Position numbers and translations under genes: made by a program. DNA of 45,786 nucleotides from contig JAFVOU010000008.1 in NCBI GenBank assembly GCA_017505635.1, forward strand, positions 1-45,786. Reading direction: 5' to 3'. Within the stretch, counting starts at the first letter, position 1; every line of letters starts with the position of its first letter. Positions 31,277 through 38,529 of the stretch are shown here, one piece after another. The DNA comes from Oscillospiraceae bacterium (GTDB lineage: Bacteria > Bacillota > Clostridia > Oscillospirales > Ruminococcaceae). A model generated the notes under the pieces. It was given only the letters and a program-made list of their open reading frames with translations, made no database searches and was not told the DNA's origin.

Positions 31277-34200
31277 TCAGTAATATCTTGTTGCAACAGC
31301 TCTCACAAGGCTCAATCCAAGCCAGCCAAAGCCAAGCAGCAGCACGCTTGTCAGCGGAATGCTCCACAAGGTCTGACTGAGGCTGAACATCACTGCCAGC
31401 ACAGCACCTGCAACAACGCTTACAATCTGCATCAGTGCACAGGTGTTTGCGGCGCGTTTTGCCTTGTCGGCACCAAAGAACCCTGCACTAAGACTGTGCA
31501 GACTGTCAAGGTGAGCCATTGCGCTGTCGGTGTGTTCGCTGTAGGCGGTATAGTTAAGCAGCAGGGCGGTTTCGTTTTTGTTCAGCACCTGAACAGTGTC
31601 CTGCGGCAGGCTGTAAACCAGCTCAAGCAGCTGACTGTCCACATTGAAATCGTTGCTCTGCAGTATAATGCATTTGCCGCTTTCGATAAGATGCAGCAGA
31701 TTTTCCTTTACTGCATGGTCCGGGTGATAGCTTACTACAAACATACCGAACATCTTGCCGTTAACCGACAGATAAATCGGTTTTTTGCCCTCGGACATAT
31801 AGGCGGTTTCCATACTGATTGGCGGCAGATTTATGCCAAATTCTTCCATTATGCTGCGGTTGCCCATAATAACGCGGTTGTTTTCAATCCATGCCACATA
31901 GCCCTGTCCAACCTTGTACTCACAGCTTTCGATAGGATAAAGCATATCCTTTTTGCCGTCGATAACGGTCATAAACACGCTGCGCAGATTGTCCACATAT
32001 TCAATGGCGATGCTTGCGGCATAAAGAATTGCAAGGTCAAGCCGTTCCTTTTCAAAGGTTTTGATGCCGTGAAGCACCACACATCCTTTGGGGAACAGAT
32101 GTTTTGCATCAAAGCTTACATGGGTTGCGTCGCTGAGCTGATAGATGCCCTGCCAGCCGTTTACAAGTGCGCCCACCTTGTTTAGGGCTTTCTGCATCAG
32201 GCTGCCCGGAACACTGCTTATAAGGCTGTGTGCCAGCGGAAGCATAAGCACCCCTGCGCCTGCGGCGGCAAAAATGCCCATGCGCCAGTCGCCTGCGCTT
32301 TTCCAGCCAAGGGCAAAGCATACAACGCTTACAACGGCTGTGAATATTGCAAGAATTTTTGTGCTTTTTTCACTTCTGTGGGTGGAGAACCCGCCGCTGA
32401 TAAAGTTGGAGATATATCCTGTCTTGCGGCTTACCAGTATCTGCGGATTTTTTTCCTCCAGTGTTCTTGCCAGACGTTTAACGTCCTCCATATCCTTGAG
32501 GATATAACCTGCGTTTATGCCTTCCGGCACTTCGGCAAGGCGCAGATTGTGCATAATGGTGTTTGCGCTTATATATTTGCCCAGTGCATTGAAGCCGAAA
32601 GCCAGCACTGTAAATGCGGCAAAGATTGTTGTTGCGGATGTGTCAAGCCCGCTGTTTGCAAAGATGCACACGTTAAGCTGAACAAAGCTCCACACAGCCG
32701 GCACAACCACAAAGCTGTCCTGCGTTGGTGCCTTTGCAAAGCCTGTAATGCCGTTTGCCACAGTTGGCAGAAAACCGATAACAGCAATTGCAAAGAACAC
32801 AAGGTTTACAAGATAGAACATCAACGGCTGTGCCGCAGGGTCAATTGCGGCAGGCAGCGGCAGCGGGCCGTTTGCTGCAAAGTTGAGATACAGCAGAACA
32901 AGCGAAACCGCACCGCTTAAAATCATGCGGATGGCAAGGGTGGATTTAAAGCTTTTAAGCTCGTCGTAAATTTCCTCGGGGTCATCGCTGAACTGCTGGG
33001 TAAGATATTCGTTTTCAAAGTTTTCTTCTTCGCTTTCAAAAACCTCTTCCTCTTCGTCGGCAGGCTGGTCAAAAAAGCTGTCGCCGTCGTCAAGGTCGTG
33101 TTTTTTAAGTATGCCTGCAGCGGCAAACATCTGGGTGATATCCCCTGTTATGCGGCGCATCTTCTGGTCTGCCTCGGATTTTGGCACAACCTCAACAGCC
33201 TTTTCCTCGTCCTCTGCCAGTTCCGGCGGCATATAGACGGTGTTTTCAATTGTGTCTTCAAAGCTTTCCCGCTTGGGCACAAAGGGGCTGTGCTTTTCCT
33301 TGAGCTCAACAGTTGGCTCGTTTGATACAGCTTTTACGGTGGTAACGATAATCGGATTTTCCATCACCGCACCCTCTGCGGCGGCAACAACGGTTGCCTC
33401 GCTTTGTTTTTTTGCTTTTATAGCTTTTAAAATGCTTTCGGCATCCCTTGGTTTTGGTTCTTCGCTTACCTCCGCTTTTGGCGGCGCAGGCTTTCCGTCA
33501 TCATAATAAAGGATAACGCTGTCATTTTTTGCTTCCGGCAGGAACATTTCTCTGTCTGCAGTTTTTACAGAAGAAACATTTTCGTCAGGCTGTTCAGCTG
33601 CTGCAAAAACAGGGGCTTCTGCCTTTGCTGCTGCAGTTTCCGCAGTGTTTTCCTTTTCTCTTTTATCCATAACCTCTGCCGCAAATTTTGCAGCATCAAG
33701 GGGGATTTCGTCGGTTTTATAGCGCATAAACAGCGGTAGGCTGTCTGCCTGCTGTGCTTCTGCCTGCTGTGCTTCTGCCCTTGCTTTTCTTCTGCCGAAC
33801 AAACCGCGTTTTTCTTTTGGGGTTTCCTCTGCAGCTTCAGTCTGGTCAAAGGCAAAGGCGTTTTTTAATTTTTCGCCTGCAGAGCTGTGTTCCTTTGCAG
33901 GTTTTTCCGCTTTTGGGGCAGAAAAGGCACTCTGTTCTGCCTTTTTGTCACCGCCCGAAGTGCCAAGTATAATATCCTTTGCAAGCTCGGCAGTGGTTGG
34001 CTTTGCCACCTTCTGCTGACGCTTGTCCACCTCCTCCTGAGGTATGGAAAGTGTAAGGCTGTCGGTGATATATTTTTTGCGGAAAAATCCGCCTTTTCTG
34101 CGTTTTACAAGTATTTCGCTGGTTGGCTGACGTTCCACCGCCACAGTGGTGGTGAAAAAGTTTACAAATTTATCGTCCACATAGCTTGCTGCGGTAATGT

Positions 34201-34537
34201 TGACGGTGTTTTTGTTTCTTTCGTCAAGGTTTTCGTCAACTTCTTCCACAAGGTCGGCAACTGCAGGGTTTTCTTTAAGGGCGGTTGCCAGCTTTGAAAA
34301 GAACTCACTTTCAATTTCGTGGGTTCCGGCAGTATTTTTTTCTTCCGTGCCAACAGCAGCCACATTGGTCTGTGACTGTGCGTTTTCTGCCTGCTGAGAT
34401 GCCTTTGCGGCGGTTTCCCTTGCGATAATTTCGCCAAGGCGGTCGCCGGTCATTGTGCCGCTGGGGGCAGGCTTTGTATCGGGATAAGCCTTTTTTAAGC
34501 TTTGCAGAATCTTTTCAACATCTTTGTCGCTTGCCAT
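31277..34537 (-). CDS. Degenerate P-type ATPase-like membrane protein with long acidic N-terminal region
   Basis: A 1086-residue protein. Residues 1-530 are low-complexity (Ala/Glu/Lys-rich, acidic stretch near 490-520) and cytoplasmic. From about 533 the layout is that of a P1B-type ATPase: four helices (533-660), two more near 728-748 and 755-780 with the conserved Pro777 (SSVPGSLMQKAL), a cytoplasmic domain, and two C-terminal helices. But the phosphorylation motif DKTGTLT reads DAKHLFP (Asp810), no TGE actuator loop is seen, and the hinge TGDN reads SNDFN near 961-965. An N-domain-like GNRSIMEEFGI lies near 892. It is probably a non-catalytic relative with a sensing or scaffold role. AGGAG before ATG 34537 sets the start. 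RlmB lies upstream on the same strand. Confidence 0.8.
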   Translation of the reverse strand: MASDKDVEKILQSLKKAYPDTKPAPSGTMTGDRLGEIIARETAAKASQQAENAQSQTNVAAVGTEEKNTAGTHEIESEFFSKLATALKENPAVADLVEEVDENLDERNKNTVNITAASYVDDKFVNFFTTTVAVERQPTSEILVKRRKGGFFRKKYITDSLTLSIPQEEVDKRQQKVAKPTTAELAKDIILGTSGGDKKAEQSAFSAPKAEKPAKEHSSAGEKLKNAFAFDQTEAAEETPKEKRGLFGRRKARAEAQQAEAQQADSLPLFMRYKTDEIPLDAAKFAAEVMDKREKENTAETAAAKAEAPVFAAAEQPDENVSSVKTADREMFLPEAKNDSVILYYDDGKPAPPKAEVSEEPKPRDAESILKAIKAKKQSEATVVAAAEGAVMENPIIVTTVKAVSNEPTVELKEKHSPFVPKRESFEDTIENTVYMPPELAEDEEKAVEVVPKSEADQKMRRITGDITQMFAAAGILKKHDLDDGDSFFDQPADEEEEVFESEEENFENEYLTQQFSDDPEEIYDELKSFKSTLAIRMILSGAVSLVLLYLNFAANGPLPLPAAIDPAAQPLMFYLVNLVFFAIAVIGFLPTVANGITGFAKAPTQDSFVVVPAVWSFVQLNVCIFANSGLDTSATTIFAAFTVLAFGFNALGKYISANTIMHNLRLAEVPEGINAGYILKDMEDVKRLARTLEEKNPQILVSRKTGYISNFISGGFSTHRSEKSTKILAIFTAVVSVVCFALGWKSAGDWRMGIFAAAGAGVLMLPLAHSLISSVPGSLMQKALNKVGALVNGWQGIYQLSDATHVSFDAKHLFPKGCVVLHGIKTFEKERLDLAILYAASIAIEYVDNLRSVFMTVIDGKKDMLYPIESCEYKVGQGYVAWIENNRVIMGNRSIMEEFGINLPPISMETAYMSEGKKPIYLSVNGKMFGMFVVSYHPDHAVKENLLHLIESGKCIILQSNDFNVDSQLLELVYSLPQDTVQVLNKNETALLLNYTAYSEHTDSAMAHLDSLHSLSAGFFGADKAKRAANTCALMQIVSVVAGAVLAVMFSLSQTLWSIPLTSVLLLGFGWLGLSLVRAVATRYY

Positions 34538-34657
34538 ATCTGCTCCTAACCGTTTGATTTGTTTTATATAATGGGATATCTGCAGGGTGGTGCACCCGGC
34601 TGGGTGCTCTTTTATCACACAGGATAGTCAATGCCGCTGTGCCTGCAAAACAGCAGC

Positions 34658-35407
34658 CTACAGACTTCTCTGTCTGGAAATTTCGTACATAATAATGCCT
34701 GCGGCTACAGATGCGTTAAAGCTGTCCACGGCGCTGTGTTCGTTGCACATAGGAATGCTTACAATATCGTCGCAAAGGCTTTTTACAAGTGGCTGCACAC
34801 CCTTGCCTTCGCTGCCCACAACCAGTGCGATAGGGCCTGTCAGGTTCTGCTTGTACAGCGGCACAGGGCTGAAATCCGCAGCGTAAACAAAAATATTGTT
34901 TTCTTTAAGTGTGCGCACAGCCTGTGCTATGTTTGCAACCTTTGCAACAGGCATATGCATGCTTGCGCCTGCACTTGTTTTGTGCACAACGCCTGTTACC
35001 GAAACGCCGCCGCGTTTTGGAATGATAATGCCGTGTGCCCCCATAAGATAAGCACTTCTCATAATGGCACCAAGGTTGTGGGGGTCTTCAATGCCGTCGC
35101 AGATAACCACAAAAGGTGCTTCGCCTCTGCTGCGTGCAACCTCGAGAATCTGTGGAATGGAAACATATTCCACAGTGCTTGCATATGCTGCAACACCCTG
35201 ATGGTTTTCGCTCTGGCAAAGGGTTTTGAGTTTAAGGGGATGCACGCGTTTTACAACGGCGCCGCATTCCTTTGCCAGGGCAGTGTAGTAGTTCTGCACA
35301 CTTGGGTTAAGACTTTCGGATATAAAAACTGTGTCCACGCCTGCCTTGCTTTTAAGCAGCTCTGTCACAGGGTTTTTGCCATAGATAACTTCGCTTTTCT
35401 GTTCCAT
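34658..35407 (-). CDS. rlmB: 23S rRNA 2'-O-methyltransferase RlmB-type (SpoU/TrmH family)
   Basis: A 249-residue SPOUT-class methyltransferase that 2'-O-methylates a ribose in 23S rRNA (G2251 in the E. coli RlmB case). An N-terminal substrate-binding domain (VIYGKNPVTELLKS) is followed by the knot: DPHNLGAIMRSAYLMGAHGIIIPKR near 110-134, LVVGSEGKGV near 196-205 and IPMCNEHSAVDSFNASVAAGI near 215-235. All three SpoU motifs are present. TrmH-like tRNA activity cannot be excluded. AAGGAG lies before the ATG at 35407. The P-type-like gene follows after about 120 bases. Confidence 0.93.
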   Translation of the reverse strand: MEQKSEVIYGKNPVTELLKSKAGVDTVFISESLNPSVQNYYTALAKECGAVVKRVHPLKLKTLCQSENHQGVAAYASTVEYVSIPQILEVARSRGEAPFVVICDGIEDPHNLGAIMRSAYLMGAHGIIIPKRGGVSVTGVVHKTSAGASMHMPVAKVANIAQAVRTLKENNIFVYAADFSPVPLYKQNLTGPIALVVGSEGKGVQPLVKSLCDDIVSIPMCNEHSAVDSFNASVAAGIIMYEISRQRSL

Positions 35408-35422
35408 AAAAAGCTCCTTTAC

Positions 35423-35473
35423 AAAAAAATGGTATACTAAAAATATTAATTACTAATACCTTATAGTATACCA
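35423..35473 (-). terminator. Terminator between the small tail-anchored gene and rlmB
   Basis: TGGTATACTA (35430-35439) pairs with TAGTATACCA (35464-35473) across a 24-base loop. On the minus strand seven T follow. The dyad overlaps a possible -10 box (TATACT) for rlmB. Confidence 0.65.
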
Positions 35474-35498
35474 AAAGTTTTTATATAATAAAAGTCTT

Positions 35499-35747
35499 TT
35501 ATACAAATAAAATCACCGCAGCTGCAATTATCACAACTGCCGCACCTATGCCCCACAACAGCTTTGGCCTGCGCCACACTGCCGAGGTCTTTTTTATATC
35601 CAGCTCCTTTATCATCTCTGCAGCCTGTGCACGGGTGGTCATCAGTGCAACGTTGGTGGCCTCGGGCTTTAAAAATACCAGAATTTTATCTATGTTGTCG
35701 TTCTGGGTATCGCATATTTCTATAACATTGTGTTTTAAACCTTTCAT
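35499..35747 (-). CDS. Small tail-anchored membrane protein of unknown function
   Basis: An 82-residue protein. The first 60 residues are soluble and mixed alpha/beta (EICDTQNDNIDKILVFLKPEATNVALMTTRAQAAEMIKEL when read in parts), then a basic stretch (WRRPKLLW) and one C-terminal helix (about 65-81). I recognise no family. GGGAGGTG lies about nine bases before the ATG. A hairpin terminator separates it from rlmB, so it is its own unit. Confidence 0.75.
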   Translation of the reverse strand: MKGLKHNVIEICDTQNDNIDKILVFLKPEATNVALMTTRAQAAEMIKELDIKKTSAVWRRPKLLWGIGAAVVIIAAAVILFV

Positions 35748-35759
35748 ATTTTAAGCACC

Positions 35760-36097
35760 TCCCGCAGCTGTGTTGAAAACTGTTGTCTGTATATACCGCA
35801 TAAAGCATCACAATATTACAGTATATACAAAAAGTAAAGCAAAAATTACAATCCGTAAACTGTTAAAAACCTGTTGATTGTTGAAAACTCTGTTGAAAGT
35901 GTGGAAAAGTGCCCCAAAATAAAGGTTTTTCGGCTGGTTTAAAGGGCAGCACAATACACAGTTTTCAACATCGTGTTAAAAACTTTGTTTAAAACTTTAA
36001 GTTATACACATCAAAGTCAACTGTAAATATCACCAAAGTTTCTGATAAAATTATAGCCTTTTTGCGGATAAAATAATCAGTGTGCACAAACAGAAAT
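35760..36097. other. AT-rich intergenic region with TGTTGAAAAC-like motifs
   Basis: No gene is seen. Copies or near copies of TGTTGAAAAC lie at about 35772, 35878 and 35889, with an inverted copy (GTTTTCAACA) near 35961 and the related GTTAAAAAC near 35865 and 35975. TGTGGAAAA near 35899 and TTATACACA near 36002 each differ by one base from the DnaA box TTATCCACA or its complement. Confidence 0.5.
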
Positions 36098-36106
36098 GTG
36101 GTATAA
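36098..36106 (+). promoter_or_regulatory. Extended -10 promoter of the glycosylase gene
   Basis: TGGTATAAT is an extended -10 element (TG-n-TATAAT). No good -35 is present. It lies 44 bases ahead of the chosen start and rules out the ATG at 36096. Confidence 0.6.
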
Positions 36107-36149
36107 TATCTGTAAAAAATTCAATAAATTTCCAGAGGATATGCAGTAT

Positions 36150-37040
36150 ATGCAAAAAATACATTACGATATACAGGATAACAAAATTCTATACACAGAT
36201 TTCGGCGACTATCACCTTGCACAGACCTTCGAGTGCGGACAGGCGTTCCGCTTTGACAGATACAAAGACGGTTATAAAGGCTTTATCGAAAAACAGCTGT
36301 GCTACATCACCCTTGACCGCGATGCAGACAGCCTGCCAAATTGCCAGAAAACCGATGAAGGCATCTGCGGCAAAAACGCTGTGCTGACGGTGGAACTGCT
36401 CCACACACAGCCGACCGATGAACTTGCGGTAAAAATCGGGCAGTTTCTTTCCCTTGACGTTGACTATACCGCACTCAAAAACCGCTTTGCCAAAAACGAA
36501 ACCCTTGCCCGGGCAATTGCCTTTGCCCCGGGCATCCGCGTGCTCAATCAGGACTTTTTCGAAACCCTTATCACCTTTATCATCAGCCAGAACAACAACA
36601 TCCCCCGCATAAAACAACTTTGCGATCGTTTGGGCGAAAGATACGGCACAAAGGTGGGCGATACCTTTGCATTCCCAACCCCACAGCAGATGGCGGATAT
36701 CACCGAGCAGGACTACAGGGATATGAAGTTTGGCTTCCGTGCAAAATACCTTGCCGATGCGGTTGCAAAGGTGCTGAACGGCGAAATTGACGAAACCACA
36801 GTGAAAAGCCTTTGTTACGAAGATGCACAGAAATATCTTATGCAGATAAAGGGCGTGGGGCCAAAGGTTGCCGACTGCGTGCTGCTGTTCAGCTGCAGAC
36901 AGTACCGCAGTTTCCCTAAAGATGTGTGGATTAAAAAGGCAATGGCACAGCTTTTCCCTGCCGGCATACCGACAGAGGCGGAAGGATATGAGGGCATCGC
37001 CCAGCAGTATATATTTCATTATGCAAGGCATACGCTGTAG
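36150..37040 (+). CDS. 8-oxoguanine DNA glycosylase/AP lyase, OGG1-like
   Basis: A 296-residue DNA repair enzyme that removes oxidised guanine and nicks the strand. An N-terminal OGG_N-like domain (DYHLAQTFECGQAFRF) precedes a helix-hairpin-helix domain with QIKGVGPKVADCVLLF. Lys239 in GVGPK matches the Schiff-base lysine and Asp258 in PKDVWI the catalytic aspartate; the 19-residue spacing equals that of human OGG1. The start at 36150 is chosen because AGAGGA lies ten bases upstream, while the ATGs at 36096 and 36141 are inside the promoter or too close to that site. It is monocistronic, followed by a large palindromic repeat. Confidence 0.92.
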   Translation: MQKIHYDIQDNKILYTDFGDYHLAQTFECGQAFRFDRYKDGYKGFIEKQLCYITLDRDADSLPNCQKTDEGICGKNAVLTVELLHTQPTDELAVKIGQFLSLDVDYTALKNRFAKNETLARAIAFAPGIRVLNQDFFETLITFIISQNNNIPRIKQLCDRLGERYGTKVGDTFAFPTPQQMADITEQDYRDMKFGFRAKYLADAVAKVLNGEIDETTVKSLCYEDAQKYLMQIKGVGPKVADCVLLFSCRQYRSFPKDVWIKKAMAQLFPAGIPTEAEGYEGIAQQYIFHYARHTL

Positions 37041-37087
37041 CACAGACTTACGTCTGTGACTGATAAGGGCGAACATTGTTCGCCTGC

Positions 37088-37259
37088 TTATGTACTTTTG
37101 ACACCAAAAGTACCAAAAGTGGCGCTGATACACGCAGCGCCCCAAGTAAAAAGGTACGCGGCACGCTGACTGCCGCATCGTGCAGGCAAGCCGTTGCACC
37201 GCGTCAGTCACGACCGTCTGCCTTGCGGCAGCCGACCTTTGACGCCGGCCGCTTATTGT
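37088..37259. repeat. ~170-bp intergenic repeat, copy B (inverted)
   Basis: The reverse complement aligns with 8252-8420 from end to end, 172 against 169 bases. Shared pieces include GCGTCAAAGGTCG, GCAGACGGTCGTGAC, GGCGCTGCGTG and the TACTTTTG/CAAAAGTA palindrome. The palindrome arms carry matching changes (GTCAC becomes GTAC on both sides), suggesting that base pairing is kept. The flanking part to 37350 holds no gene. Confidence 0.85.
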
Positions 37260-37350
37260 TATAAGGGGGCTCTGCCCCCGTTAACACCCCCAAAGTATCA
37301 CAGTTGAATATTAAAAACCACAAATTTCTATGTAATTATTTTATAAAGTA

Positions 37351-37359
37351 TGTTATACT
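37351..37359 (+). promoter_or_regulatory. Extended -10 promoter of the aldolase gene
   Basis: TGTTATACT gives TG-n-TATACT, about 55 bases ahead of the start codon. The -35 region is weak. Confidence 0.55.
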
Positions 37360-37412
37360 GTAACCATAAAATATAAAATACACTTTGCAAAAAGTAAAAG
37401 GAGACTATAAAA

Positions 37413-38276
37413 ATGTTAGTAAATGCAACAGAAATGCTTAAAAAAGCAAAAGCAGAAGGCTATGCAGTTGGTCAGTTCAACATCAACAACCTTGAATGGA
37501 CAAAAGCTGTGCTGCTTACTGCAGAAGAATGCAAAAGCCCTGTAATCCTCGGTGTTTCCGAAGGCGCAGGCAAATATATGACAGGCTACACAACAGTTGC
37601 AGCTATGGTTAAAGCTATGATTGAAGAACTTTCCATCACAGTTCCTGTAGCACTTCACCTTGACCACGGCAGCTACGAAGGCGCAAAAAAATGCATCGAT
37701 GCAGGCTTCTCCTCCATCATGTTTGACGGCAGCCACTACCCAATCGAAGAAAACGTTGCAAAAACAAAAGAACTTGTTGAACTTGCACACAGCCTCGGTA
37801 TCTCCGTAGAAGCAGAAGTTGGCTCTATCGGCGGCGAAGAAGACGGCGTTATCGGCAAGGGCGAAGTTGCAGACGCAAACGAATGCAAAATGATTGCAGA
37901 CCTCGGCATCGATTTCCTTGCAGCAGGCATCGGCAACATCCACGGCAAATATCCTGCAAACTGGCAGGGCCTTGATTTCGAAGCTCTGGAAGCAATCAAA
38001 AACGCAACAGAAGGCATGCCGCTTGTTCTCCACGGCGGCACAGGCATTCCTGCTGATATGATTAAAAAGGCAATCAGCCTTGGCGTTGCAAAAATCAACG
38101 TTAACACAGAATGCCAGCTCTCCTTTGCAGCAGCAACAAGAGAATATATCGAAGCAGGCAAGGACCAGCAGGGCAAAGGCTACGACCCAAGAAAACTTCT
38201 TCTCCCTGGCTTCGAAGCTATCAAAGCAACAGTAAAAGAAAAAATGGAACTTTTCGGTTCTGTAAACAAAGCTTAA
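37413..38276 (+). CDS. fba: Class II fructose-1,6-bisphosphate aldolase
   Basis: A 287-residue zinc-dependent enzyme of glycolysis and gluconeogenesis that splits fructose-1,6-bisphosphate into glyceraldehyde-3-phosphate and dihydroxyacetone phosphate. The metal-binding HLDHG motif lies near residues 80-84, SIMFDGSHYP near 105-114, EAEVGSIGGEEDG near 135-147, HGGTGIP near 207-213 and KINVNTECQ near 228-236. Length and motifs fit the class IIB group; a tagatose-bisphosphate aldolase is the alternative. Codon use is highly biased (Thr ACA, Ala GCA), as expected of an abundant enzyme. AAGGAG precedes the ATG. Confidence 0.94.
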   Translation: MLVNATEMLKKAKAEGYAVGQFNINNLEWTKAVLLTAEECKSPVILGVSEGAGKYMTGYTTVAAMVKAMIEELSITVPVALHLDHGSYEGAKKCIDAGFSSIMFDGSHYPIEENVAKTKELVELAHSLGISVEAEVGSIGGEEDGVIGKGEVADANECKMIADLGIDFLAAGIGNIHGKYPANWQGLDFEALEAIKNATEGMPLVLHGGTGIPADMIKKAISLGVAKINVNTECQLSFAAATREYIEAGKDQQGKGYDPRKLLLPGFEAIKATVKEKMELFGSVNKA

Positions 38277-38294
38277 TAATACAAAGCATTATTT

Positions 38295-38326
38295 AAGGAG
38301 AGGCTGCGGCCTCTCCTTTTTATTTA
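38295..38326 (+). terminator. Terminator of the aldolase gene
   Basis: AAGGAGAGGC (38295-38304) pairs with GCCTCTCCTT (38309-38318), loop TGCG, then TTTTATTT. Confidence 0.93.
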
Positions 38327-38455
38327 TGCATACTGCCCGCACAGCAGGCGCATTACCATTGTTTTTGTGCGTTATGTACAATAAACACATTTCTTTTTCT
38401 ACAATTCGTTGTTGAAAAAAACGAAAAAATTGTTTAAAAAATATTTTATTTATTG

Positions 38456-38461
38456 TATAAT
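38456..38461 (+). promoter_or_regulatory. Probable -10 box of the EF-G-like gene
   Basis: TATAAT in a very AT-rich stretch, 68 bases ahead of the start codon. No convincing -35 at the right spacing. Confidence 0.45.
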
Positions 38462-38529
38462 CATTTTATGACAGTGCGCAGACAGGTTAAATGCGCCGAA
38501 ATTGATACATAAAAGGGAGGTTCATTCAT

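Noticed and set aside
35760..36020. Chromosomal replication origin
   Set aside because: No dnaA, dnaN or exact DnaA box cluster is present; the motifs are one mismatch or more away.
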